64,000 bases of DNA from Rhizobiaceae bacterium (GCA_017644105.1 JAEPMD010000003.1:62001-126000); one strand, 5' to 3'. Shown: positions 8,177 through 17,415, numbered from the stretch's first letter. The notes: generated from the sequence alone by a model not told the origin. A program made the numbers and translations.

Positions 8177-10033
8177 TTAGTCAGCGGCAATAAATCCACC
8201 AGATTGGCGCGACCATAAACGTGCATAAAGCCCGTCATTTTTAAGCAATTGGTCATGAGTCCCATTTTCAACAATCCGCCCTTGATCCAAAACTACCAAG
8301 CGATCCATTTTTGCTATGGTCGATAGACGATGCGCAATGGCAATTACGGTTTTGCCTTCCATTAATTCTTCTAAATGCACCTGGATGATGGCTTCAATTT
8401 CTGAATCAAGCGCTGATGTGGCTTCATCCAGCACTAAAATCGGCGCGTCTTTTAAAATCACACGCGCAATTGCGATGCGTTGTCTTTGTCCGCCGGATAA
8501 TTTCACGCCCCGCTCGCCCGCATGCGCATCCAATCCACGACGTCCTTTATAATCTTCCAGATTATCGATGAACTCAGTCGCTTGTGCCTGTTCAATCGCA
8601 TTGATGAGATCATTCTCATCGGCATCCGAACGACCAAATAAGATATTGTCTCTTATGGAGCGATGCAAAAGAGCCGTATCTTGGGTCACGACGCCAATCT
8701 GAGCACGAAGGGAGCGTTGCGTGACATCTTTAATATCTTGTCCATCAACCCGGATTGCGCCCTGCTCGACATCAAAAAAGCGCAGCAATAAATTTGCCAA
8801 GGTGGATTTCCCCGCGCCTGATGGTCCGACAATACCAATCTTCTCGCCCGGATTTATAGAAAGCGACAAGTCTTTAATCACGGGCTTATCTTCAAGATAA
8901 TCAAAATGGATCTGATCAAACTCAATTGACGCATCTTTAACGATCAGATCGGGTGCCGAAGGTTTATCGAGTAAACCTATTGGCTTTGAAATCAACTCAG
9001 CGCAGTTTTGGATGGTGCCATAGTTTCGCATCAATGCATTGAGCTGTGTCATCAGACGCCCCATCAAAAGGCTTAGGCGCAACATCAGCGCGAGTGCAAA
9101 GGCAACTTCCCCAATTGTAATAAGCTCTGCTAGCCAGAGATCAATCGATAAGATCGCAATTAATGAGATCATCGACCCAGACAAAACCGCCAATGTGAAA
9201 CGCACCGTGGTGATGTTTCTCGTAAAGATAATCAAAGCCGCGATAAATTGCTTCACACCATCTTTGAGGAAGTGATCATTTTCCTCATCATTGGCAAACA
9301 ACTTCAAAGTTTGAATATTGCTGTAACTGTCCGTTACACGCCCATTGAGCATCGAGCTCTTTTCCGCCATATTTCTCGCGCTGCGTCGTACACGCGGCAC
9401 CAAATATCGCGCCACGATCATAAATAATGTGAGCCACACGGCCACCAAAGCAGCCAGCCGCCAGTCCAGTGTTGCGACCATGGTCAGCGTGGTTACTGAA
9501 TAGATGATAACAAACCAAACCACCTGCAGAGCTGAGATCATCAAATCGCCGGTGGCCTGACCGGATTGCAAAATTTTGGTGGCTATCCGCCCGGCGAAAT
9601 CATTTTGGAAAAATGGTAGATTTTGCTGCGAAACGTGACGATGAGCTTGCCAACGCACACGATTCAAAAAGCCAGGAACAACAATCTGCTCTTCTAATAT
9701 CGCTCCACCTGTGACGATCGCTACACGCACGATCGTTGCGATAAGCAACATCAGAACGAGTTCAAAGCCATATTGAGATAAAAGCCCATCCCAACCGTCC
9801 GAAGGCTCAACATTCGCCAACAGATCAACAATACGGCCAATAAAGTAGAACATCGCTGCTTCAAACAGTGCAACAAGTCCACCAAAAACCAACATGAGAG
9901 CAAATACAGGTTTGGCTTGGCCAATATAGTGCCAAATAAATGCCAACGTCGTTTCGGGCGGCTGAAGATTGTCAACATCTTCAAACGGATCGATAGTGCC
10001 TTCAAACTTTTTGAAAAAACGATCTAGAATCAT
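8177..10033 (-). CDS. ABC exporter, fused permease and ATPase (copy 1)
   Basis: This is a 618-aa half-transporter of the type that homodimerises or heterodimerises to export lipids, peptides or drugs. The N-terminal membrane domain (about 40-330, six helices) is followed by the nucleotide-binding domain: Walker A GPSGAGKSTL, Q-loop VVTQDTALL, signature LSGGQRQRIAIAR, Walker B PILVLDEATSALDS and the switch His in AIAHRLST. The substrate cannot be read from the sequence. The closest relative in this window is the gene at 18492-20345, which has the same length class, the same DAHAGERGVKLSGGQ-like block and the same SRQSGGFI ending. AAAGG upstream of ATG 10033 supports the start. Confidence 0.93.
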   Translation of the reverse strand: MILDRFFKKFEGTIDPFEDVDNLQPPETTLAFIWHYIGQAKPVFALMLVFGGLVALFEAAMFYFIGRIVDLLANVEPSDGWDGLLSQYGFELVLMLLIATIVRVAIVTGGAILEEQIVVPGFLNRVRWQAHRHVSQQNLPFFQNDFAGRIATKILQSGQATGDLMISALQVVWFVIIYSVTTLTMVATLDWRLAALVAVWLTLFMIVARYLVPRVRRSARNMAEKSSMLNGRVTDSYSNIQTLKLFANDEENDHFLKDGVKQFIAALIIFTRNITTVRFTLAVLSGSMISLIAILSIDLWLAELITIGEVAFALALMLRLSLLMGRLMTQLNALMRNYGTIQNCAELISKPIGLLDKPSAPDLIVKDASIEFDQIHFDYLEDKPVIKDLSLSINPGEKIGIVGPSGAGKSTLANLLLRFFDVEQGAIRVDGQDIKDVTQRSLRAQIGVVTQDTALLHRSIRDNILFGRSDADENDLINAIEQAQATEFIDNLEDYKGRRGLDAHAGERGVKLSGGQRQRIAIARVILKDAPILVLDEATSALDSEIEAIIQVHLEELMEGKTVIAIAHRLSTIAKMDRLVVLDQGRIVENGTHDQLLKNDGLYARLWSRQSGGFIAAD

Positions 10034-10180
10034 GATTTACCTTTAACGCGCGGTCATGCTGCAGCGCAACGCAATTTATACCAAATAGGAATTTATTGGC
10101 TGATCTAAAGCCTTGTTGAGAGAAAATTAACCATAAAATGAAATAAAGCTTGCAATTGTAAATTTAGTACTGGTGTAAAA

Positions 10181-11077
10181 ATGCGTATTGTAAGTGTCGC
10201 CGCGTGTTTGGTAAGTATTGCTCTATTGGCTGGCTGTGCCAGCAAGCAAGCTAAAGTCGATCCCAATGTGAAGAATTTATCTTCACCCTCCAAGCTTTCC
10301 AATACTCAACAAACAAATGCCGTTAGAAGTTTTGCTCCTGTTAGAGAAGCCAAAAAACCTAAAGTTAAATTCCCGGAAACGCCAAGTTCTTCGCCGCTTG
10401 CCCGGCCTTCAACAGGTAAACTTGCTGGTCGCACGATTTATGTTAACTCCATCTCTGACATCAAATTAAAACCAGGCGAAGTGGTTCTCACATTCGATGA
10501 TGGCCCTGTTCCAGGCAAGACGCCAGCCATCCTAAATACATTGAGCAATTACGGCGTTAAAGCGACCTTCTTAATGGTTGGTTCCATGGCAAGTTATTAT
10601 CCAGGCCTGGTCAAACAGGTGCGTGCGCGAGGACATTCTATTGGTTCCCACACCTTTGATCACGCAAACCTCGCTAAAGTCTCATTTGAATCTGGCAAAT
10701 CAAAAATTCGCGCCGGCGAAAAAGCATTAGCGAAAGCGGGCATTAATGCCCCATTCTTCCGCTTCCCTTATCTTGCCAGCACCTCATCCTTGCGCAAATG
10801 GCTCGCGCAACGTGGTGTAACTGTGCTGGATGTCGATATCGATTCAAAAGACTATTTCAAAGATTCAGCTGACACGATTGTTAAGCGAACAATGGCGCGT
10901 GTGAAAGCCCGCGGCAAAGGCATCATCTTATTCCATGATATCCATGCGCGTTCGGTTGCGGCGCTACCTGCTTTCTTACGAGAACTAAAAGCGGCTGGGT
11001 TTAAAGTGGTAGCACTGAAATCAAATCGCCGCCCAAGCACTGGCTCTTCACTTCAGGTTAGTAGTCTAATCGAATAG
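10181..11077 (+). CDS. Polysaccharide deacetylase family lipoprotein (NodB domain)
   Basis: This 298-aa protein begins with a lipoprotein signal (VSIALLAGCAS, lipobox LAGC with Cys near residue 19), so it is probably membrane-anchored in the periplasm or outer membrane. After a Pro/Ser-rich linker, a carbohydrate-esterase-4 (NodB) domain spans about 90-285. Motif 1 is LTFDDGP, motif 2 SHTFDH supplies the HxxxH metal site, motif 3 is RFPY, and FHDIHARS is near the end. All metal and catalytic positions appear intact. It likely deacetylates cell-envelope or exopolysaccharide GlcNAc units; the exact substrate is unknown. The upstream sequence holds TTAACCAT at 10126-10133, a CtrA half-site-like element. 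Confidence 0.9.
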   Translation: MRIVSVAACLVSIALLAGCASKQAKVDPNVKNLSSPSKLSNTQQTNAVRSFAPVREAKKPKVKFPETPSSSPLARPSTGKLAGRTIYVNSISDIKLKPGEVVLTFDDGPVPGKTPAILNTLSNYGVKATFLMVGSMASYYPGLVKQVRARGHSIGSHTFDHANLAKVSFESGKSKIRAGEKALAKAGINAPFFRFPYLASTSSLRKWLAQRGVTVLDVDIDSKDYFKDSADTIVKRTMARVKARGKGIILFHDIHARSVAALPAFLRELKAAGFKVVALKSNRRPSTGSSLQVSSLIE

Positions 11078-11098
11078 CTTAAGCAAAAGAATGAATTG

Positions 11099-11128
11099 AA
11101 AGGCGGCACCAAAAGCGTCGCCTTTTTT
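11099..11128 (+). terminator. Rho-independent terminator after the deacetylase gene
   Basis: The stem AAAGGCGGC (11099-11107) pairs with GTCGCCTTT (11117-11125, one G-T pair), followed by a T run to 11128. It lies about 20 nt after the stop. The A-rich 5' flank might let it act on minus-strand transcripts too. Confidence 0.8.
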
Positions 11129-11178
11129 GTTGGAGTTTATCTCTGCCAAACATCATACTTGCGCTGAAGGAAACTGCC

Positions 11179-11325
11179 ATGAAACCTTATCCAGATTGCG
11201 CGGATTACAGCATGTGCCTGTTTGCCGGACGCATAATATGCATCGCGCGCACCAAAGACCTTCAGGCGCTCCTAGAGCTTAATCATGCTAGGCAAACATG
11301 TCGACCAAGATCAGACTTTATTTGA
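11179..11325 (+). CDS. Possible small ORF (48 aa), uncertain
   Basis: An ATG at 11179 has a good ribosome site (GAAGGA, 11166-11171) and opens a 48-codon frame (MKPYPDCADYSMCLFAG...) ending at 11325, where it overlaps the 3' end of the oppositely oriented oxidoreductase gene by 8 nt. It is Cys-rich (five cysteines) and matches no family I know. It could be a remnant of a longer gene or chance. Apart from the terminator at 11099-11128 and this frame, I see nothing else in the gap 11078-11317. Confidence 0.25.
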   Translation: MKPYPDCADYSMCLFAGRIICIARTKDLQALLELNHARQTCRPRSDFI

Positions 11326-12481
11326 TCTCAACCCATTGCGCATTGCCAGCTGACGAACGCACACAGGCGTCGATGAATTTTACGCCGAGCAATCCGTCCT
11401 GAACTGTCGGATAAATCACATCAGCATCAACTTCGCTTTGATGACGTTTTGCGATGATCGCCTTGGCTGCTTCGCTATAAATATTGGCAAAGCCCTCCAA
11501 ATATCCCTCTGGATGCCCAGGTGGAATTCGACTCACGCGCGCAGCAGCCGCACCTGCTCCCGCGCCATTACGGGTAATCAAACGTTTGCTTTCGCCAAGC
11601 GGGGTATACCAAAGATAATTTGGATCTTCCTGTGCCCATTCAAGACCACCTTTTTCGCCATATACTCTAAGGCGGAGACAATTTTCATTGCCCGGTGCGA
11701 CTTGGCTGCACCACAACATACCACGTGCGCCGCTTTTATAACGCAACATCACATGGGCATTGTCATCCACCTGGCGACCTTCAACAAAGGCTTGAATATC
11801 AGCGGATAGACTTTCAAGCTCCAATCCTGTGACAAAGGCTGCCAAATTGAAGGCATGCGTGCCAATATCACCTGTTGAACCGCCGGCACCTGATCGCGCA
11901 GGATCTGTCCGCCATTCCGCCTGTTTAAAATCCTGCTCTTCAGATAACCAGTCTTGTGCATATTCAACTTGGGTCACGCGTAAAGCACCCAGATCACCAT
12001 TGGCGATCATCTCCCGCGCCTGCCGGATCATTGGATATCCGGTGTAATTATGCGTCAAAATAAACAGCGCATTGGATTTTTCTGCGACGTCTACCAGCTT
12101 TTCCGCGTCCTGCAGCGTTGAAGTCAGGGGCTTATCACAAATAACGTGAATACCGCGCTCTAAAAACGCTTTGGCAGCAGCGTAATGCACATGATTTGGG
12201 GTTACGATTGCAACGGCTTCGACCCCATCTTCGCGCGCACTTTCAGCCTCAGCCATCGCATTAAAATCATCATAGATGCGATCTTCTGCCAAACCCAATT
12301 CACGCCCAGATTTCTGGGCGCGTTCAGGTGTTGAAGAGAGCGCCCCTGCTACAAGACGGTAGTGATCATCAATGCGCGAGGCAATGCGATGAACACCACC
12401 GATAAAGGCATCGCTGCCACCACCGACCATGCCCAAACGAATGGGCGCATCTAATTCTTCGCTTCGACCTTCAATTGCCAT
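11318..12481 (-). CDS. Gfo/Idh/MocA family sugar dehydrogenase
   Basis: This is a 387-aa NAD(P)-dependent oxidoreductase. The Rossmann fold begins RLGMVGGGSDAFIGGVHR, and the family motif (usually EKP) appears as CDKPLTSTLQDAEKLV. The C-terminal half is the alpha/beta substrate domain (GGSTGDIGTHAFNLAAFVTG holds the conserved DIGxH). Such enzymes oxidise or reduce sugars, inositols or sugar acids. It is the last gene of the LacI-linked operon, 2 nt after the TIM-barrel gene. The pair resembles inositol- or keto-sugar-type modules (IolG-like with IolE/IolI-like), but the substrate is not determined. Confidence 0.9.
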   Translation of the reverse strand: MAIEGRSEELDAPIRLGMVGGGSDAFIGGVHRIASRIDDHYRLVAGALSSTPERAQKSGRELGLAEDRIYDDFNAMAEAESAREDGVEAVAIVTPNHVHYAAAKAFLERGIHVICDKPLTSTLQDAEKLVDVAEKSNALFILTHNYTGYPMIRQAREMIANGDLGALRVTQVEYAQDWLSEEQDFKQAEWRTDPARSGAGGSTGDIGTHAFNLAAFVTGLELESLSADIQAFVEGRQVDDNAHVMLRYKSGARGMLWCSQVAPGNENCLRLRVYGEKGGLEWAQEDPNYLWYTPLGESKRLITRNGAGAGAAAARVSRIPPGHPEGYLEGFANIYSEAAKAIIAKRHQSEVDADVIYPTVQDGLLGVKFIDACVRSSAGNAQWVEIK

Positions 12482-12483
12482 GA

Positions 12484-13542
12484 TTAACCCTCCAAACCTA
12501 ACATCTGACGATTGATCTTATCGTCCGTACCGCCATCGGCAAAATCATCAAATGCGCGCTCCGTGACGCGGATAATATGATCTTTGACGAATTGAGCCCC
12601 TTCGCGCGCACCATCCTCAGGATGCTTTAAACAGCATTCCCATTCAACAACCGCCCAGCCATCAAAATCATTGGCGGCCATTTTTGAAAAGATTGCTCCA
12701 AAATCTACTTGTCCATCGCCAAGACTGCGGAAACGCCCTGCCCGATCAACCCAGCTTTGATAACCGCCGTAAACACCTTGGCGACCCGTTGGATTAAATT
12801 CAGCGTCTTTGACGTGGAACATTTTGATCCGGTCTTTATAGATGTCGATTTGATCAAGATAATCGAGACATTGCAAAACAAAATGCGATGGATCGTAAAG
12901 CATATTACAGCGTGTGTGATTATCCACGCGTTCCAAGAACATCTCAAATGTCACGCCATCGTGTAGATCTTCACCTGGGTGAATTTCATAACAAATATCA
13001 ACATCACATTCGTCAGCATGATTTAAAATCGGTGTCCAGCGTTTGGCCAATTCATCAAAAGCGGCTTCCACCAATCCTGCAGGACGTTGCGGCCAGGGAT
13101 ATAAATATGGCCAGGCGAGCGCCCCGGAAAAAGAAACATGTTGTTTGATATCAAGGTTTTTAGACGCAGTAAGCGCCATCTTCATTTGCTCTACAGCCCA
13201 TGCCTGCCGTGCTTTTGGATTATTGTGCACGTGAGGCGCTGCAAAACCATCAAAGCCTTGATCATAAGCGGGGTGAACAGCCACAAGCTGTCCTTGTAAA
13301 TGCGTGGATAATTCGGTGACCTCGACGCCGTTTTCAGCAGCAACGCCTTTAAATTCGTCACAGTAATCACGTGATTGGGCTGCTTTTTCCAAATCGATTA
13401 ATCGAGCATCCCAACTTGGCACCTGCACACCTTTATAGCCGCATTCTGCTGCCCATTTGGTAATTGCATCCCAAGAGTTAAATGGCGCCTCATCACTTGC
13501 AAACTGAGCTAGGAAAAGCGCTGGACCTTTTATCGTTTTCAT
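12484..13542 (-). CDS. Sugar phosphate isomerase/epimerase (AP endonuclease 2-type TIM barrel)
   Basis: This is a 352-aa xylose isomerase-like TIM barrel. ATG 13542 (MKTIKGPALFLAQF) is chosen over the ORF start at 13572 because GGAG precedes it. Likely metal-binding residues are visible in order: ELSTHLQGQLVAVHPAY, CYEIHPGEDLHDG, NMLYDPSHFVLQ, MFHVKDAEF and WAVVEWECC. Members include inosose dehydratases, tagatose or allulose epimerases and hydroxypyruvate isomerases. Length and pairing with a Gfo/Idh dehydrogenase favour sugar or inositol catabolism. A stable hairpin in the 67-nt gap before it (13564-13587) could reduce its expression relative to the binding-protein gene. Confidence 0.88.
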   Translation of the reverse strand: MKTIKGPALFLAQFASDEAPFNSWDAITKWAAECGYKGVQVPSWDARLIDLEKAAQSRDYCDEFKGVAAENGVEVTELSTHLQGQLVAVHPAYDQGFDGFAAPHVHNNPKARQAWAVEQMKMALTASKNLDIKQHVSFSGALAWPYLYPWPQRPAGLVEAAFDELAKRWTPILNHADECDVDICYEIHPGEDLHDGVTFEMFLERVDNHTRCNMLYDPSHFVLQCLDYLDQIDIYKDRIKMFHVKDAEFNPTGRQGVYGGYQSWVDRAGRFRSLGDGQVDFGAIFSKMAANDFDGWAVVEWECCLKHPEDGAREGAQFVKDHIIRVTERAFDDFADGGTDDKINRQMLGLEG

Positions 13543-13563
13543 CGAATATCTCCGCAAAAAGTG

Positions 13564-13587
13564 AGAGGGCAATGCACATTGCCCTCT
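13564..13587 (-). promoter_or_regulatory. Intergenic hairpin downstream of the sugar-binding protein gene
   Basis: AGAGGGCAAT and ATTGCCCTCT form a perfect inverted repeat with a 4-nt loop between the binding-protein stop (13610) and the next start (13542). On the minus strand a short T run follows. Hairpins at this position in ABC-transporter operons commonly stabilise the binding-protein mRNA or partly terminate transcription; that role here is inferred. Confidence 0.7.
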
Positions 13588-13609
13588 GTTGTTTATATTA
13601 AGCTACTTC

Positions 13610-14563
13610 TTAGAATGGAGAATCTGGGAAGTAGAACTGATCGGCATTGCTTTGATCAATTAAGGTCGCACCAAGGATGTAACGACCAGCAACTGGACCA
13701 TTTGATTTAAATGCAGCAACAGTTACGTCCATCGCAGTTGCAAGCATCGCTGGCGGATAAAGCACATCAATTGGCTGAAGCTCATTGCCATCCATGATCG
13801 CTTTAATGGTTTCCTTCATCCCGGCACCGCCGACAACGAACATGCCATCGCCATCACGACCTGCCTGTTTCAGAGCAGCAACAACACCAATTGCGATGTC
13901 ATCATCTTGCGCCCAAACAGCATCAATATCAGGGAAACGACTTAGGAAATCCTGCATGACTTCAAAGCCATCATCGCGGTTCCAGTTGGCATGTTTGTAA
14001 TCAAGCACATTAATGCCAGAGCCTTCGATTTCTGCCATAAACGCATCAAAACGCTCGTTATCAATGGTCGTTGGAATACCGCGAAGGATCACGATGTTAT
14101 CGCCAGATTTTAATCGACCCTTCATATATTCAGCTGACACACGGCCAAGCTCAGGATTATTACCAGCAACATAGATATCTTCGATACCTTCGCGGCTCAA
14201 ACCACGGTCAACAACCGTAATCAAGGCACCTGATTTTTTTACGTTTAAAACAGGATCTGTCAAAGGATCAGATTCAAAAGGCAACACGACAAGTGCATCA
14301 ATCTGATTGACGGACACCATGTCTTCAAGCGCGCTGGCCTGCGACGCTGGATCTGGTGAGTTGACCAAGATCAGATCGATATCTGGATGTAGAGCTTCAA
14401 GACGCTTTTCAGCTTGCTCTGCATGCCAGTTCATACCGGCTGCCCAGGCATGAGTTGGTGTCGGATATGACACACCGATCTTGATTTTATCGGCTGCATT
14501 TGCTGCGCCACCCAATGCCATTGCGGCACCTAAAGTTAGCGCAAAAATCGTATTTTTAAGCAT
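13610..14563 (-). CDS. Ribose-type sugar ABC transporter, substrate-binding protein
   Basis: This is a 317-aa periplasmic binding protein of the RbsB/PBP1 class. ATG 14563 is selected because GGGAGG lies 6-11 nt upstream; a longer frame to 14596 adds an unlikely leader. The signal peptide MLKNTIFALTLGAAMALGGAANA is cleaved before ADKIKIGVS. The mature part has the two-lobed pattern (VLPFESDPLTDPV, VDRGLSREG, AVWAQDDDIAIGVVAALKQAG, GGAGMKETIKAIMDG). It delivers sugar to the permease and ATPase encoded just upstream. The specific sugar is unknown. It is the third gene of the operon and ends just before a stable hairpin. Confidence 0.93.
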   Translation of the reverse strand: MLKNTIFALTLGAAMALGGAANAADKIKIGVSYPTPTHAWAAGMNWHAEQAEKRLEALHPDIDLILVNSPDPASQASALEDMVSVNQIDALVVLPFESDPLTDPVLNVKKSGALITVVDRGLSREGIEDIYVAGNNPELGRVSAEYMKGRLKSGDNIVILRGIPTTIDNERFDAFMAEIEGSGINVLDYKHANWNRDDGFEVMQDFLSRFPDIDAVWAQDDDIAIGVVAALKQAGRDGDGMFVVGGAGMKETIKAIMDGNELQPIDVLYPPAMLATAMDVTVAAFKSNGPVAGRYILGATLIDQSNADQFYFPDSPF

Positions 14564-14655
14564 AGTTGTTCCTCCCAACGGGTTCAAAGTGTGCACGAAA
14601 GCCGTGCGGTTATTGCTGCAGCTGATCCTCTCAACCGCAGATCAATTTCGTGAAG

Positions 14656-15666
14656 TTACGTCTTCTTTTTGCTCCATTCGGCGCGTTGTAGCCAAACAGC
14701 GGTGATGATGATCAGACCTTGCATTGTTCCATTCAGGTAATTTGAGATCAGATCTGTAAAGTTTAAAATATTGCCGATAGTTGTCAGGATAAGCGCGCCC
14801 AGGATGGTGCCGCCTATTCGGCCATAGCCACCTTTTAAAACCGTGCCACCAATGATCACAGCTGCGATTGCTTCAAGTTCCCATAGCACGCCGGTCGAAG
14901 CCGATGCCGAGCCCAAACGCGGCACATAAATAATCGTCGCAAGCGCCACACAAAAACCTTGGATAACATATGTCGTTTTTTTGATTTTATCGACATTGAC
15001 GGCTGAATATTTCGCAACGCTCTCATTCGAACCAATGGCTGTGCAATAGCGACCAAAGGCTGTGCGGTTAAGCAAAACCCAGCCAGCGATAGATACCCCC
15101 GCGAACACCCAAACCGGGATCGGCAAACCTGCAAAACTGTCATAATAAACCGGACGATATACATCACGTAACTCAAAGCTTAGAGATAGCGTTCCACCAT
15201 CGGCAAAATAAGTCACCAAAGAACGGTAGATCCCCATCGTTCCCAAGGTCACAATAAAGGCCTCAATCTTACCTTTTGTGGTCAAAGCGCCATTGATCCA
15301 TCCAGCACCAAAGCCAAGGATAATGCTACAGCCACAGCCGACGAGAACTGTGCTAACACCCGCACCTAACGTATCAATCAAATTGTTCATGATAATGATC
15401 ATGACGCCTGAAATCACCGCAGCCATTGAGCCCACGGATAGATCAATGCCGCCCGCAGTAATCACAAATGTTGCGCCAACGGCAATGATCCCAATAAAGG
15501 CTGAGCGCGTGAGCAAGTTGGTAATGTTCCCCTCGCCCAAAAATGCCGGATTTAAAAGATATCCAATGATGCACAAGATTAACAAGGCTAAGGCCGGGCC
15601 AATTGCTTTAAAGTCAATCTTTCTCAAAGGTCTATCTTCCGCCTCTGCTACTTCTACTGACGACAT
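14656..15666 (-). CDS. Ribose-type sugar ABC transporter, permease
   Basis: This is a 336-aa membrane protein of the RbsC/AraH family with eight to ten helices. Conserved blocks include ITAGGIDLSVGSMAAV (permease signature), GFGAGWINGALTTKGKIEAFIVTLGTMGIYRS, SNESVAKYSAVNVDKIK and the C-terminal GSASASTGVLWELEAIAAVIIGGTVLKGGYGRIGGT. Its ATG overlaps the ATPase stop by one base (TAATG), implying translational coupling. It forms the transmembrane channel for the sugar system. Confidence 0.94.
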   Translation of the reverse strand: MSSVEVAEAEDRPLRKIDFKAIGPALALLILCIIGYLLNPAFLGEGNITNLLTRSAFIGIIAVGATFVITAGGIDLSVGSMAAVISGVMIIIMNNLIDTLGAGVSTVLVGCGCSIILGFGAGWINGALTTKGKIEAFIVTLGTMGIYRSLVTYFADGGTLSLSFELRDVYRPVYYDSFAGLPIPVWVFAGVSIAGWVLLNRTAFGRYCTAIGSNESVAKYSAVNVDKIKKTTYVIQGFCVALATIIYVPRLGSASASTGVLWELEAIAAVIIGGTVLKGGYGRIGGTILGALILTTIGNILNFTDLISNYLNGTMQGLIIITAVWLQRAEWSKKKT

Positions 15667-17183
15667 TAACTTGCCTCCTTCAGGCCTGCGGCGTAACGCA
15701 TAATATCATTTTCATTAATTGCACTGCCGGACAGAACGCCCATGATGCGGCCTTCGCGCATGACATAAACGCGATGGCAGATGCCGATGATTTCTGGCAT
15801 TTCTGATGAAATGACCACTACTGAAACCCCCTCTTTGGCAAGCGCTGCGATGAAATGGTAAATTTGTTGTTTGGTACCCACGTCGATACCGCGAGTAGGT
15901 TCGTCAACGATGATGATCTTCGGATCGGTCTCCATCATTTTGGCAAGCAATAGCTTTTGCTGATTACCGCCGGATAAATCACCAACTTTGATCTCCGCAT
16001 CGCGCGTTCTGATGTCAAACCGGCGAATACCGCGCGCCAACGCGCTTTCTTCCGCCTGGCTATCTAGCAGCATCCGCTTGACAAATTTCGGCAGCGCAAA
16101 AAGGCTCATATTGGGTGTCATTTTCTGCTCAAGCAAAAGACCTTTTTCTTTGCGATCTTTGGTCAAGTATGACAGCCCCTTCTCGCGCGCTTGCGCTACA
16201 TTTGAGAAGACAACATTTTCACCTTCAAATGAAATTAAGCCTGCATCAACATTTTGCAATCCACATATGGTTTCAAACACATCCGAACGACCTGAGCCAA
16301 CCAGTCCTGAGAAACCCAATATTTCGCCTTTGCGTAGTTCAAAACTCACATCGCTCAATTTGGACGTTGAAAGTCCATCGACTTTTAAGATCACGTCCGC
16401 ATCAATATTAACTTCATTCATCGGCGGATAAAGATCAGACAATTCGCGTCCAACCATCATCTGCGCCATGTCGTCTAAGGAAACATCCTCAATATTTTTG
16501 GTGCCAATCCATTGGCCATCGCGCAAGACGGTCACCCGATCTGAAATCTCTTTCACCTCGGCAAGTTTGTGCGAAACGAAGATCACAGCTACGCCGCGAT
16601 CTTTTAAGCGACGCACCTGACGGAAAAACAATTCTGTTTCTGCTTCCGTCAAAACAGCTGTGGGCTCATCCATGATTAAAACGCGTGCATTGCGGCTGAT
16701 CGCCTTGGCGATCTCCACCATTTGCTTTTGCGCAATGGAAAGATCGGAAATGCGCGCTGTTGGAGAGATATCCAATCCAATTTCGGTCAGTTGTTTGCGC
16801 ACTTGATTACGCATAGCCACGCGATCAAGAAAAGCACCTTTATGCAATTCACGTCCAAGGAAGATGTTTTCCTCAACCGTCATCTGCTCAGCTAAGTTCA
16901 GCTCTTGGTGAATAAGCACAATCCCAAGGTCTTCCGCTTTGCCATTTGGCGGAAGAACAATCGGTTGACCATCGAGATATACACTGCCTGAAGTTGGAAA
17001 ATGGAACCCAGCCAAGATCTTCATCAATGTGGATTTACCCGCACCATTTTCTCCGATGAGTGCATGCACTTCCCCCGCCTCAATGTCGAAACTGACACTG
17101 AAAAGCACAGGCACTGCACCGAAGGATTTGCTGATGCGATCAGCGGCCAAAATTGAATTAGAACTACGTGCGCCTTCAAACAT
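15666..17183 (-). CDS. Ribose-type sugar ABC transporter, double ATPase subunit
   Basis: This is a 505-aa RbsA/MglA-like protein with two ABC domains in tandem. The first is complete: Walker A IGENGAGKSTLMK, signature LSIAQKQMVEIAKA, Walker B RVLIMDEPTAVL. The second has the expected degenerate P-loop (GLVGSGRSDVFE) and an intact LSGGNQQKLLLAK signature with IIIVDEPTRGIDVG. ATG 17183 is preferred over the longer frame to 17216 because GGGAGGGG precedes it. It is the first gene of the operon, facing the divergent LacI-type regulator across a 232-nt region that contains a tandem operator. Confidence 0.95.
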   Translation of the reverse strand: MFEGARSSNSILAADRISKSFGAVPVLFSVSFDIEAGEVHALIGENGAGKSTLMKILAGFHFPTSGSVYLDGQPIVLPPNGKAEDLGIVLIHQELNLAEQMTVEENIFLGRELHKGAFLDRVAMRNQVRKQLTEIGLDISPTARISDLSIAQKQMVEIAKAISRNARVLIMDEPTAVLTEAETELFFRQVRRLKDRGVAVIFVSHKLAEVKEISDRVTVLRDGQWIGTKNIEDVSLDDMAQMMVGRELSDLYPPMNEVNIDADVILKVDGLSTSKLSDVSFELRKGEILGFSGLVGSGRSDVFETICGLQNVDAGLISFEGENVVFSNVAQAREKGLSYLTKDRKEKGLLLEQKMTPNMSLFALPKFVKRMLLDSQAEESALARGIRRFDIRTRDAEIKVGDLSGGNQQKLLLAKMMETDPKIIIVDEPTRGIDVGTKQQIYHFIAALAKEGVSVVVISSEMPEIIGICHRVYVMREGRIMGVLSGSAINENDIMRYAAGLKEAS

Positions 17184-17226
17184 AATAGCCCCTCCCAAAG
17201 CCGTCCGTTTTAGCAATCTGAAAAAA

Positions 17227-17270
17227 ATGTAAACGTTTTTATTTTTGATGTAAACCTTTTTATTTTACAT
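17227..17270. promoter_or_regulatory. Tandem operator-like repeats between the sugar operon and its LacI regulator
   Basis: ATGTAAACGTTTTTATTTT (17227-17245) is repeated with one mismatch at 17248-17266 (ATGTAAACCTTTTTATTTT), exactly 21 nt apart, which puts both on the same DNA face. The first contains the LacI-family core AAACGTTT (17231-17238). The second also forms ATGTAAA-N9-TTTACAT (17248-17270). The site lies 44 nt upstream of the ATPase start, fitting repression or activation by the adjacent LacI-type protein. Confidence 0.75.
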
Positions 17271-17415
17271 TAGCGCCTAAGTTTGATGTATTGAAATGCG
17301 TTAAAATGTTGGATTAATTCTGTAATTTTTGTATAGAAATAATATAATATTTTTTTGCTACATACTGATTTGTAAGCGTAATATTTGCCAAAAGTGGCGG
17401 TTTGGGTGAGGCGGT

